Source of the DNA: Grifola frondosa
Taxonomy: Eukaryota > Basidiomycota > Agaricomycetes > Polyporales > Grifolaceae
DNA length: 64,000 nt
Direction: 5' to 3'
Assembly (NCBI GenBank): GCA_001683735.1
Contig: LUGG01000017.1
Location: 186,001 to 250,000 of the forward strand
The position numbers and the translations under genes are program-made. Below are positions 22,833 through 34,556 of this stretch, one piece after another. The notes beneath the pieces were generated by a model. It was not told the origin of the DNA. It searched no databases and worked only from the letters and a program-made list of their open reading frames with translations. Within the stretch, counting starts at the first letter, position 1. Every line of letters begins with the position of its first letter.

Positions 22833-24583
22833 ATGGCGACGGCAATAACTACGGAGCACTTTGCGTATACTTTTGACCGACCTCATCGTGGAGATGACCT
22901 CTTGGAATTCCATCCAATGTCCCGGTATGTTGTGATACTCGTTGGCACATATTGTCAATGTGGACGTCAATTAAATAGGGATATCAAGATGAGCCGAATT
23001 CGTTCAGCGATCCCTCCTCGTCTCTTTGTACGCAACACAGTGCGAGGCATATACTATGTTGCGAGGGATGTCGGAATGGCTGTAGCGGCCGTGAGGGTAG
23101 CTCTTTATATCGATCCGTTCTTCAATTGTTGGGCCGCTGGCGGTCCATTTGATCCAGTTGTCATTCAACTAGCGCGCTGGATCGCCTGGGTTGTTTAGTT
23201 AGTCGAGTTGAATCCACTCATCTTCTTACTGACATTTGTATATTAGCTGGTGGTTCCAGGGACTTATCTTCACTGGCATCTTGATAATCGGGCACGAAGT
23301 GCGTTTGATGCGATACCCAGCCACCCCGAACAATTGAGCTCACTGATCGTGTTCTTTAGTGTGGACATGGTGCTCTATCTCCTAACAAGGCGTTGTGTGA
23401 TGTTATTGGTTATGTAGGTGCCCCTTCTTATGTGAACTAAATTCATCCACGAACACGTCTATTCTTTACAGATAACACACAGTATTTTATTCGCGCCCTA
23501 CTACAGCTGGAAGATCACTCATCACCATCACCACATGTACCATGGGTTGATGGAACAAGACGAAGTCTGGGTCCCGGCGACGAGGGGCCATTTAGGGATA
23601 CCATCACAAACAGACCATGATATCCACTATGCTGAATATTTTACCGACACCCCAATCTATGCTCTCTTCGCGCTGGCTGGACGCAACTTGATCGGACTTT
23701 TTGCGTATTTCCGTAAGTGGTTTAATGGCATTCTATGGCTGGCTTGATGATGATTGTCTGCCTAGTATTCAACGGATCTGGTCGTAATGGCCTCTCTAGA
23801 TGGACTAGCCACTTTAATCGTTAGTGCTTGAGTTCGTATTCTATCTGATATTATAACCGTTCACACAGCTCTCTCGGTGATGTTCTCCAAGGAACAACGC
23901 AAACTTGTTGTACTATCCGACCTCGGCGTAGTAGTGATGCTTGTCCTCCTCTACCGGTCCTATACCTCCTGGGGGTTCGTGCCTGTATTTAAGTACTACG
24001 GAATTCCTTGGTTTCTCATGAATCATTGGTAAGCACATCGCGCCGATACTTCTCTCCGTCCCAACTCTCAGGCCGTTCTCGCAATACAATAGGACAGCAA
24101 CTATCACGTACCTGCATCATACGGACCCTACTCTTCCACATTACCGACGCGCAGAATGGACCTTCCCTCGCGGTGCCGTTGCGACATTTGACCGAGACCT
24201 GCTAGGATGGATGGGCCGTTTTTTCCTCCACGATATCTCGCACTTCCACGTTATTCATCATTTCTTCCCGAAGATGCCATTTTGTCAGTCCCAGATCCTT
24301 CTACCTTGTCTGCTTGCGGATGCTGATCTGGGTACATCAGACCATGGGTCCGAAGCTACTCGATATCTGAAGGAGGTCGTTGGTGACCACTACCATCACT
24401 CGGAGAAGTCAACTTTGAAGGCGATCTGGGACAACTACTTCGACTGCAAATTTGTTGAAGACACTGGTTCGTTCGTCGTCACTGTGATTGTGATTCTTAT
24501 ACTCACAGAATATGCTAGGAGATATTCTTTTCTATCGTGACATAAGGGGCAAGGCAGTGCTTAAGCCGACTGCCATGCTTTGA
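22833..24583 (+). CDS. FAD2-like: Delta-12 (oleate) fatty acid desaturase, FAD2 type
   Basis: Membrane di-iron desaturase converting oleoyl to linoleoyl chains in the ER. Ten exons join at GT-AG sites in one frame: 22833-22924, 22979-23197, 23247-23298, 23360-23413, 23472-23712, 23766-23819, 23869-24028, 24093-24283, 24341-24466 and 24519-24583, giving 417 aa, normal for the family. RSAIPPRLFVRNTVRG, YWWFQGLIFTGI, histidine box 1 HECGH (split by an intron), box 2 ITHHHHHMYH, DEVWVP, YLHHTDPTLPHYR, FFLHDISHFH, box 3 HVIHHFFPKMPF and DILFYRDIRGKAV are all present. Intron 1 is 54 bases with no stop, so the ORF runs through it. The last intron uses the acceptor TATGCTAG, which restores the frame. 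The start rests on the first ATG in frame; the N-terminus is the least certain part. I see no lesion, in contrast to the neighbours. Confidence 0.88.
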
Positions 24584-24985
24584 TCGAAGGCTGGCAAGAC
24601 TCTAATGACACTTCAAGAGAAGTTGCTTCGTTCGCGATACATTTGACTCCATATTGTACCAGTGCCATACCATACAGTTCCATTGCGCTATGTGGACCCT
24701 TCTTACGTTTCACGCTGTTTTCGTAATATCTGTACTGCTGTCTAAGGCGTTGTTTCCGGTATTTTGGAATGTTTAGGCAATAAATACCATTGGTTTGCAA
24801 ATATATACGGACCATGCTGCCGATCTTCCTTAGGTTCAGTAAATTGAACGTTGTACTACGCATGGATATTGCAATGTGATCTTGTGTGCGCACGTAGTCA
24901 GACAGACCTCAACGGACTCTACTTTACCTGAGACCTGACGTGAGAGATGGGGCAGGTAGGGAACATACCATGACGTGAGCACCGC
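24584..24985. other. Convergent intergenic spacer
   Basis: Lies between the 3' ends of the delta-12 desaturase (+) and a DUF6534-like gene (-). No coding resemblance; it should hold both 3' UTRs. Confidence 0.5.
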
Positions 24986-26937
24986 CTAAACATCGATATG
25001 TGTCATCGAGTCCGACTTCACACCCGTTGTCGTCTGAATCTGAATTTGAAGAATCTACAACATACTATGAGGGCGCAGTTTGGATCCGTGAACGACGCAC
25101 TGACCTTGCTCCTCATGCGTCTCACCGTCTCGCCGGCGCTGCCCGTGGGCGCGACTGCGAGTGCCGGACATCGCGGACAACGGGATGGACATGAGCGCAC
25201 TTGGCCCGATCTCGCGGACATGCTTCCTCGTGTTCAGCATTGCGAGAAGTTGAGGATTACTGTGTGGCGCGCGGTGAGAATATGTGGGAAAGAGAGAAGC
25301 GGAAGGCTTATGTTTGGGCTTCACGAAGTAGAATGCGATGAAGATGAAATTGTCAGGCATCTTGATGAACTGTGGGAACGCGGTCTGAATGTGGACAGTG
25401 GACGGTGGACGGTAGACGGATGGACGTACCGTGATGAGGCAGCAGAAGGCGGAGGTGCTGTGGAGGCTGTTAGTTCGCAGATGTAGCTGAAGATGGTGAG
25501 AAGCTACGTCGTGAGAACGCAGGTATTTATGCCGTATAGCATGAGGACCCGAATGATCAAATCAGTTCTATAAAAGAAAAACATGACATCACATTGAGTC
25601 TGCAGCATAGGGTACGAAGGCCGACCTCTGGAAGCCTGTCCTGTGTCTTGCTAGCAGCCAGCAGAGTGAGACTGTGACAATGAAATCCGCGGTAAGAGCG
25701 GCGCCGAAGTTCAAATACAAGATCCACTTGACGGACATTCAGCTCTGCTGCGAAGTGCAGTTTGCGTGACCACTGATGTGCTCACCGAAAAATTCGCTAG
25801 TTCGAAGTAGTCACTTTGGAAGCTGTGTGACGTTAGAACGTCTCGAAAACTGGACTGCAGTCGTGTGAGACTTACGATTCGACGGCGAATGCTGGTCATT
25901 TAGGGGAGCATATTAGGACTGAATATGCCGTCCAACGCCACAAGCGTACCGATATTTGCACCTTCGGCCATATCATCGATCAGTAGAGTACAATTTGAAT
26001 GAAAACGACTCATGGGTCACCGAACACAAGTAGAAGCAGGAACCCCTGCATTGGCAGCCAATGAGCAGAGACCTCCAAGTAAAGGAAAGGCGCACACAAT
26101 GGTGATACCCAAAATCCAGTTGTTTTTGCTCACTACGAAAAGATAATATTATGGTTGACACTTCTCAATAATAGACGACATTCAACTCACGTCTCCAAAT
26201 TCTATAGCAGAAAAAACTAAGCCTCCGAAGTAGTTCATACTCGGCCTAGAAAAAGGCAGCAATGTGCGCTGACCTTCGGACAGTGAAGTCGCTTGTGCCC
26301 TAGTCAAGACCATCTTTAATCATGGATATGAAAAGATAGCGTGAGCATTTGAATGCACGGGGACTACAATACGAGCCTATTCCATACGTCCGCATGAACG
26401 TTGCGATGTTTACTAAACGAAGTGCGCTCATCACTTACTCCTGCAAAGTCGTAGCGTAAATAGAGGTGCGGCTTGATTGAGAATGAACATACCAAGCGGG
26501 TACTGCGATTGCTAGTATGTCCAAAAAACCGTTTGCTAGATGTAGACCATCCAGTATCCTAGCATGTTATCAGCATTCACAGTCATACTGCAAATTTCTC
26601 AGGGGTCTTACTTACCATAGAATAAATATCTGTGGTATTTAGTACTCAATATGCGGACCTGGCAGAATAACAAATCATTGAACCAGTATTTTTAAAAACC
26701 GTGGACCTTTGCCACTATGTTTATAATAAGTGAATGTTTGGATGTTCGTGATTCCGTAGAAGCTTTGTATGAATCGTGAGTTTATTATACCACTATTGCG
26801 AGTGCGAACCTACATTGCTGCGAAGGTATTGCCTAAGAGAAAGAGTGTTTAGTGAGATTGTATTTGATTATGTACTGCAGACAGATACCGATGAAAGCAG
26901 CACCAAGAGTGCTATCGAGTTTGATAGGAAGCGGCAT
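24986..26937 (-). CDS. DUF6534-like membrane protein, copy M
   Basis: Multi-pass membrane protein of unknown function. ATG 26,937 opens MPLPIKLDSTLGAAFIG, then NTFAAM, FYGITNIQTFTYYKH, RILDGLHLA, SKNNWILGITIVCAF, WILYLNFGAALTADFIVTVSL and LLARHRTGFQR, MPDNFIFIAFYFVKPK, LLAMLNTRKHVREIG and the last exon LQIQIQTTTGVKSDS to a stop at 24,986-24,988. Exon order and phases equal those of copy P at 34,557-36,577. Compared with P it lacks about 14 residues after LDGLHLA (P has TDTVYTYTVKDF there), so it may be damaged. An intron just before WILYL contains an in-frame TGA in both copies, which supports its being an intron. Exon borders between 25,900 and 26,800 are approximate. Confidence 0.6.
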
Positions 26938-29049
26938 TGCAGACGACACTTGAACGGGCGTTATGAGAGGGAAGTCGTGTCTTGGACGAACGGATGGCTG
27001 GGATCTTATATGCACTTGAGACAGGCGCCATCCGTGCGAAGCTTTGTTCATCCATAGAAGCCATCCACCATGCATGCAAACTTGGCCATGAACTGGAAAC
27101 GATATCAGCACGACACCATCCGGTATAGATAGCCCATTATATACCCGTTAGATATGGACAAAAAAGATAAAAATATCTAGATCGTGTTTGACGCTGAGCT
27201 AGATGTGGAGCGGTATATCAGCGCCCACTTTATCGTGCGACGGCGCAGGCAGCGCAGCACTGCCGAACGAAGACATTGATTGACGTTCTGATAATTATTT
27301 TTGAGTTCAAGGAATGCATTCTACGCATCAAAGAGATAGTGCTCATCGGCTTTGTTCCTGGTACCCGACCGATCCTCCGATCTGACTTATATATTATGAC
27401 GGTAGTAAAGGAGAACGAAGACCACCGTACGTCGAGTTCATCACTCACCTAGGTTGTATCAGCGCCGGACGTTGTGATCCCATACCAGAAAATGTTCAGC
27501 CCGACTAGTGACTGGTGATTGGCGACGGCCCGAACCTATCAAGCCGAATAGTCAGCGACAATTTCAATAAGCTTAGCTGTTTAAAAATGCTTGCATTCGC
27601 CTTCCGCAGCTAATTGACAGCTTTATATTTACCGGAAAACGATAGCTCACGGGAATACACCGACTCTGGATGGGACTGTGGTAGAAATCCTTTTAGAACG
27701 TGACCTGTGGGACCGCAGAGGCGCGCTGCGTGGGAGCCGGAGTTGTTGAGAGAATTCTATCACAATACTCTATACGAGGGGCTATATGCCGGAGGTGTGA
27801 ATCTTCTGCCACAGCCAACTGCGGACGTTGGAATACATCCGAAGCACCGCCTTGTCCATGCCATTTCCGCGCAAATACGAGTCACAGCAATTGCACAGCC
27901 AAGGTAACGGTGCTTCATCTTCTTCGCATCCAATTTCGCAAGCTCCCTACAAAGGCATATGCTTTTCGAGAAATGCCCTGGACTTCTGGATTAATTGCGG
28001 TGCTGTTTCTGATGAAATCTGCTGTGGACTGACATAGGTACCAAATTAGCTTGTAACGCTCGAGTCTGCGTTGCAATGAAAGTCCTTCAACGTGGTAGCA
28101 ATAGGCAGTATGGCTGAGATCGCTTGCGGAAGGAGGCAAGGACGCTTACCTCCGAGGGATCCGTCGAGTTTGGAACACGTACGTGATCTAGAGGGCTTTA
28201 TACCAGCGTCAGCATCAACTTCGTGTGCGCGTACCCCAAAGGAACTCACCTGTGAGCGAAAGACGGAAGGCAGCTTCAGACGGCTAGATCTGGAGGCACC
28301 CCAAACACCGCCTCCCGAGTGGAGATGTTTCGTTATTTCGGAGACAGAAGAACATTGGCGCATGGATAATTGATCCACCAGCCTTGGCCGCATCGCAGCA
28401 TTGCGCTTCTCCTGCGTCTCTTTCCTGCTGCACAAATACTTCGAGGTATCGGCGTCACGATATCAATCCTTACCTCTTGCTACCGTACTCGGGCACAGAG
28501 GTCTTGCCTTGACGGCAAACCCACATCTAGTGATGGGTCGAACATCTCGCCCAATTTGGGATGTTGCCACCTTAGCCACAATAAATTCACACTCCGATAA
28601 CTTCAGGTAACTCTGCCTTGACTTCCGGCAACACTATTTCGGACAACTTAAATAAAGCTACCGCATAGGCCATCAGGAAAACTCCAATTTTACTTTGCTT
28701 TTTGGTAATTATTTGACGCTTTTTGGCAACTTATTTGCCTGAAAATAAGTGAAAATAAGTAGATCCAATCTCCGAATCAACTTATCTCCTCATTTTTCGG
28801 CTTTTTTCAGGCGGAAAAGTGGAATGTGAGTTTTCCTGACGACTAGCAAAGCTTCCTCGGTCTGTTAATCTCCACCAACTAGCCATGACGCATGTTGTAA
28901 CTTGTGTCTCTCAATCGGTCATTGATAGCCAGCAAAATCAACCATCTTACTTTGATCATCATTTGCTCCGACAACATCTAAGGTCAATTGGTCCAATCAA
29001 CTTGTTGTCTTAGGTAGATATCATGCTGACTATGCTGGGACTTTTGGCT
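26938..29049. other. No complete gene; contains repeat V, copy 1
   Basis: Upstream of DUF6534 copy M. Between about 28,060 and 28,280 lies repeat V, an inverted match of 34,020-34,210. The stretch 28,690-28,830 is rich in A/T runs with a short inverted pair around ACTTATTT and AAATAAGT. Nothing else was recognised. Confidence 0.45.
28060..28280 (+). repeat. Repeat V, copy 1
   Basis: Matches the reverse complement of 34,020-34,210: shared CAGCATCAACTTCGT, GCGCGTACC and GAGCTCGCTTGC-like (here GAGATCGCTTGCGG) blocks in the same order. Both copies lie upstream of a DUF6534-like gene and at a similar distance from it, which suggests that they belong to one inverted duplication. Confidence 0.65.
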
Positions 29050-31690
29050 GTTCGGCAAGGATACGTCAGGCATGGACATCGTGCAGCGTGGACCGCGCTC
29101 ATCGTTGGACACACGATGAACTCAAGAATGCATTGTATAAGAAGGACTCTTAAAATTTCAACCTGAAAATTTATAGAAACACCTACAGTTCAGTGTGCAA
29201 TGATTGGGATACGTAAGTGTCTATTTCGAGATTGCGTGGGGGGAACAAGCTGAAAATAAATAGGTCAAAAGCGCCTAGGCGAGATGTTGATGACGGAAGG
29301 CGCGACTAGGAGCAGAGGCCCTCCCCGGCATGTTCGGCGTCATATCATGCGGACTTCTGCAATTACATACAGTTTGCAACACGAATCAATCATAACTCTT
29401 CGAAGTTGTAATGCGTTCGCTTATAAGGCTTATGGAAACTGACCACCTCAACCCTCGCTGCCGGATTACCTCTGCAAAGTATCGTCATGGGTGTGATTGA
29501 GGACCTCCTAGGCTCTGTTTTGATAGGAGTATTTTTTGCATGCATGTGAATATGTCATATTCCTGATTGAAGTATCAGCACACTGATTACAATCTGTGAT
29601 GCTGCAGCCTCTACGGAGTCACAACTTTACAGGCTTTCATGTATATGCAGACGTACCCAAATGATTCTCGTCTGGTTAAATATCTAGTCAGTGAACTATA
29701 TTTTCATCATCATTCTAGCATGACTCATCACTGCATCTATGCAGGTTGCCACTGTTTGGTAAGATTCAAGACTCACGGGTGGTTGATCGCGGGTGACCTC
29801 GCCTATAGGATACTGGAGACCATCCATACAGGCTTTTGCATGCAATATATGTATGTGTATGTGATCTGGAACTTCGGTAACGCGGAATTCATGGGGGGAT
29901 TATACTGGTGAGTGAATGAATTACGATGTGAGGTGGGTTCTTATATGGAATGCTGTTGTTAGGAATGGTGGTGTGAGCATATTCGTACTACTGCTTGAAG
30001 ACGAGCTGGTTAACACAGGAACGCACTGCCAGCTGATCGTAATCGTAGGCGTAAGTCTCATCAGAAATCTTGCTCCTTAGTTCAGAAATTGACTTGGGTG
30101 TTGTCTACCAGCTCTTCATTCAAGTAACTGTGCAGTGGTTCGTCTCATCCTTCATGCTTCTTTCATCTATGTAATATCGTGCTCGCTTATCCTAGCTTCT
30201 ACATCAGGCGCGTTTGGGTCCGTGAGTATACCATTCCTATATGCTCCAAGCACCCTTGAACTGTTCGATAGTGAGCAACCACTCGTTTGCCTTTACCATA
30301 CCTCTTGTGAGTAACTGCTGCATGTCTCAATATCGTCCTGGTATCCTGACATTCGACGATGGAGGTATTCCTTGTGCTTTGTCGCTTTGGTATGACTCCA
30401 TCGCTGTCAAATCTGTTAGTGACTGATAGATTATCGCCCATGCTTGAACAGGTTTTGGGATAGGTACGCTTCTCCCGCTTCAACGACAGTATATATTGAG
30501 CTCAAAGTGGACGTAGCTACAACAACTTTCACGTATGCCACTGCGTCCGTTCTTTTTGATCGCGTTTGTGAGTAAACTGTCTTGAATAGTTATCTGCTTC
30601 CCGAGTGGGCCGCGTTCCGTTCCAAGACAGGGCCACTGGTAATGCCGATTCATTGATTTGAAATACGAGAAAGAAATGACGGATGCATCAATGTTTATAG
30701 GTTACGCTCAGTAGCGGCATGGGGTCGTCTGCTTGCATAGATGTGATTGTGGCATCTGTGATGATCTACTATCTCAAACGTGGACGGTCGGGTTTAACGA
30801 GGTGCGATTGCACTTTCTGAGCTTTATCCCCTTCTAGTGCTTACCGTCTAGTGCAGGTCAGATAATATGCTCGTGTGGCTCAGCGTGTATACCGTGAACA
30901 CGGGCGCTCTTACGAGGTATGTTTTTACTATCACACACAAACGCTATCCGGCATTGCGAATTTGACCGCTTTTAATAGCTTTTTCTCCGTGCTTATCGTT
31001 ATTATGGTATGATCGATCGATCGGTTCTGCTCAGTGTCGTTTTTGACTTGACGCCAATATAGTTTGCGGTGCAGAAGGAGAGTCTGGTCTTCCTGGCGTT
31101 GGTCGCGATGCAAAGCAAGTGTGAGTAACTGGCAGCGACATATATTTCTGCGCTAAAACTGAGCTACTTCGACAGTGTATGCGAACTCATTCCTCGGAGG
31201 TACGAGCCAAATTTGTTATTAAACTCTCGATTTGATACTCATTCAGCCGCATCTAGCCTGAACGCACGTCAGCATATCCGCAACATGCTCAGCGAGAACT
31301 CAGTGTATCCCACGATTGAGCTCTCGAGCAGCTCGCAGTTCAACACAACCGTCTCGGTACCGTGGTCCACAGCTTGTATCTAATCTGACATCAAAGTCTT
31401 CTAACTCTTCTCTTGCGCGCCTTAGTGTCGTATGGAAATTCTACAGGAGACCGCTATAACGGGGGATACACATAATACTAGTGGAACTGACATAGTAAGT
31501 GCAACATATTGTATTCACTCATTGGATATCCGCTTATGCGTTGCAGGCATCGGATCTCTCAATCTCTCACCGCATGGGCAATTCGCGAGATTGTAAGGCC
31601 GAGAGTGCTGAAGCACGAACACCCTACACGAAGTCCACATGGCCGTTGATAAACATGATCGGATACACCATACCGCCGCAGGAGCTGCCT
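29050..31690. repeat. Duplicated segment D1, copy 2
   Basis: Second copy of 5,980-8,790 in the same orientation. It ends at the same point (GATCGGATACACCATACCGC, then GGAGCTG), after which this copy continues into an MFS fragment while copy 1 continues into repeat R1. Confidence 0.9.
29487..31500 (+). CDS. DUF6534-like membrane protein, copy 2 of D1, possibly decayed
   Basis: Paralogue of the gene at 6585-8592. ATG 29,487 opens DLLGSVLIGVFFAC; then MQTYPNDSRLVKYLV, ILETIHTGFCMQYMYVY, SGMGSSACIDVIVASVM, YYLKRGRSGLTR and, further on, VQKESLVFLALVAMQSK and LNARQHIRNMLSEN. The central exons 30,367-31,092 are almost identical to copy 1, although both ends have diverged. The 3' end (MEILQETAITGDTHNTSG then a donor-like GTAAGT) is uncertain. 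Same unknown function as copy 1. Confidence 0.6.
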
Positions 31691-31739
31691 AGACAAAATA
31701 ATCATTCAGCATGTCTTATAGAAACAAATTTCCCGAAGC

Positions 31740-32370
31740 TGTGACAAGCACCGGACTTCAGAATAACCACGCTAGCGAGCGTTTGCTGTGGTGCACTTCT
31801 ACAGATGCTTCAGGGACATATCAACCCAGAGCCAAGGCCTACGCCAGTACTCGGCGAGGAAGAGCTGACAGTATTTGATGGTGTCAGCGAGCGAGAGCAT
31901 GAGCATCCTATTCCACAATAATATCAACTATAGGTAAGTAAATACTGACGAACAAAATAGATGATCATTCTATCAATTTTCAAATGGCAAACGTAACCGA
32001 GGTCAAACAACTGGCCAGCGAATACAACCATGAGGTAAAGCTCCACAGAGCCGATCGATCTGCTCTGAAGCATGTAGAAGGCTTGGTAGGCTCCGAACGA
32101 GTTCGTAGCACTGGGCGTGCAAAGTCCAGCGACATGCCTAGAGAGTACATAGCGTGAGCGTTTGGTCGAAAGAGAGAAGTATGTTAAGTGTCAACTGCAA
32201 GCAGAGCAGTCGACCGCGCCTGCAGGGCGCCATCCACATGCGGCTGGCCACCAGACGCGGCTGGCCTCCGCAGCGGCACAATCATCTGCTGTTACTTTAT
32301 CCATTGACATAAGTTTCTGTTCCGGTGCTAATGCGGTTGGTCACGGAGCGATGGAGGTTGACTGCTCCAT
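31740..32370 (-). pseudogene. MFS transporter 5' fragment, copy D
   Basis: The minus strand from ATG 32,370 reads MEQSTSIAP, an in-frame stop, then PTALAPEQKLMSMDKV and VDGALQARSTALL, closely paralleling the start of copy A. Downstream, matches to TFGAANSFG-type sequence lie near 32,110 and MLSLADTIKYCQLFLAE near 31,880. The frame then shifts again before RPWLW. Only the N-terminal half is present, and it abuts the end of duplicated segment D1. It serves as a natural control for the extra base in copy C. Confidence 0.75.
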
Positions 32371-32790
32371 GGAGGCTCTGGAGAGACGTAGAGTATTCGA
32401 CAGCGAGTGGAAACAAAGGGCTAGTACCCTATAAGCAGACGAACAAGCGGGAATTGTTTCAGGATTTTCATGCATGAGCGATCGAACTTCGGTAAGCTCT
32501 GAACTTGAAGCTTGAAGCTTGAAGGACGATCACAGCGATATTAGCAGAAAGTATTTGGGCGTCTGTATCAGATTTCTGCTTACATAATGCATCAAAGTTT
32601 CAACGATCATCGATCAATATTGGTAGCGAAGACAGGAATTACAAGTGCAAACACATGAGATTTCCTGCATCCGCCATCCACCAAGCGGATCAGCCCAAGA
32701 CACATATTCAGCCTATGAGTCACTGCGGCGGGATCGACCACCATCATAGTATACAGTATTCATGACAGCATGACAGCGCTGCGTCTCTTT

Positions 32791-33666
32791 CTAGTCCACG
32801 CGCCCCTCGCGGATGTCGGACAACGCAGCCAGCACCTCCACCTGCCTGTTGTGCCGTGCCTGCAGTGGGTCGTTCGCGAACGCGCCCGCGGAGACCGCAA
32901 CCGTGCGCAGTGAGTGGTTTGCGCTTGACGCTGGGAGGATTTGGAACTTGAACTCCATTGTCAGCGTCGTCGTCGCATATCACCTGTCCAAACATACACT
33001 CAGATTCAGATTGGTCGCACTTAAGCCGTGCGCGCGGTGAAGCGTACCATTTCCGGACCTCCGCCACAGACGAGCCCCATCGCCGTATCTGCCAGGCATG
33101 TGATCATCGACGGGCGGAGCGTTCCCTGCTTCGCGGGTAGGATGAAGTACGTGTCTTATTGCATGTCGGTGTCCGACCTGTTCCATGTGATGCGTATCGT
33201 GTTGTGCGTGTCGTGGATGCGCTTGCCCAGAAGCGGATGTCGAGGATCTACGCGCACTTGGACGAGTGCGTCTGCATGGGTGTGCGGCTCTTCGAGGGCG
33301 AGAACGCGCATCTTTGGCGCGGTGGGGCGACAGAGCACGCCGAACATCATGTGCGTCGTGATCATCGTCGTGTCCTGCGAGATGCACCCTACAGCGTCCA
33401 AAATATAGGTTGTTACGCAGACCACTTCTTGCTGAAGACTGAAGTCCTTGCAGACCTTGAACACGTGGACGTGAACGTGCATGGCGAAGTGTGTCCTGGG
33501 GTGAGGGCGTTCGTTGAGCGAATACGGCATTATTCTGCACGCGGTAAGTATGGGAGTCTGGTGTTCTAAAATATTGCTGCGCCTGCTGGTCACTCACGTT
33601 CAGGGCATAGAGGTATCTAAGGACTCTGTGCCCTATGCTCAGAATGACCTCCAATGAAAATTTCAT
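32791..33666 (-). pseudogene. Family U, copy 2 (unrecognised protein)
   Basis: Unrecognised. ATG 33,666 opens MKFSLEVILSIGHRVLRYLYALN. Then come ITTHMMFGVL, MRVLALEEPHTHADALVQVRV, HDTHNTIRITWNRSDTDM, YFILPAKQGTLRPSMITCL, GGGPEMVRFTARTA and a last exon with MEFKFQILPA and EVLAALSDIREGRVD then stop at 32,791-32,793. The blocks share order with the fragment at 4,660-5,190. Some neighbouring blocks are in different frames without an obvious intron, so it is probably decayed. GC content is higher than in the surroundings. No transmembrane pattern and no motif that would tell a function. Confidence 0.5.
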
Positions 33667-34556
33667 TTGTTAGTATTTCCATTGCATCGACAATTCTTCT
33701 CCTGCAAGTCAAGTCTTGAATTCGGCAATGAACGGTAGGATCGAAAAAGATCAATTAATCAAATGTTGCATCTGCATCTATCAAGCTTCAAAGGTACGGT
33801 CATATCCCTGCGGCGGCGGCCGTCATTACAAACGAGACATTGATCTTTTAGCCGTCAATCCTATCAGCAGCAGGAAATAGATGTCAGAGGAGAGGTGCTC
33901 ATGTTCGAGACGCAGATAGGATGGCATAATTGTCGAAGACCCCGTTGTTGATCTCTCCACTCCATCAGGAGGCAGGATGTCAGACGCCTATAAATCTGCT
34001 TCGCCAGAGTTCGTGCTGCGCACAGATGAGTTCTGTTGAGGTACGCGCATACGAAGTTGATGCTGATACAGATGCACAGCCCCCTACGTTGCGCACATCT
34101 TTCAAATTGGATAGATCTCTCGTATGTGTCGCCGTATCTGTCTTTTTTCCTACGGCAAGCGAGCTCAGGAGAGGCTTCCAATATGGTGATTCGGCAGCCG
34201 TGTGACACTGAAAACTGCTAATGTTAATACACCATCAAACGCGCTCGTCGCTCATTCCACTGATACCAATTTAGCATTCTCGAGGAATCGGTCCGTCTGT
34301 ACCTTAACATCTTGACTAAGCACCAATGCCCAGACCCACCCCCGACAGGTTCTTGATTGTTCTCGTAGACCGGAATCTGTTTAATTCCCCAATTGCATGT
34401 CTATCGACCATCTATTTGACGTCATCTGTTGATACTTGCAGACATCTTGGATGGCTTCTGATGGCATTCGCTATTGAAAGCACATAAGAATACAGTCTTT
34501 CGCTCGTTTAGAGGTGACTTCCTTCCCAGCACAGTCACCCCGGAGTGCCGTCCGCA
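33667..34556. other. Upstream region of DUF6534 copy P with repeat V, copy 2
   Basis: Contains the inverted counterpart of repeat V at about 34,020-34,210 (minus orientation relative to 28,060-28,280). The rest shows no coding resemblance and should include the promoter of copy P. Confidence 0.5.

Noticed and set aside
24998..25486. 162-aa plus-strand open frame
   Set aside because: It is the antisense shadow of the C-terminal exons of the DUF6534 copy M (MPDNFIFIAFYF on the minus strand).
33028..33569. Long plus-strand open frames across family U copy 2
   Set aside because: Conservation with 4,660-5,190 is in the minus-strand blocks and the C-terminal exon with stop is on minus; the plus frames are shadows of GC-rich DNA.
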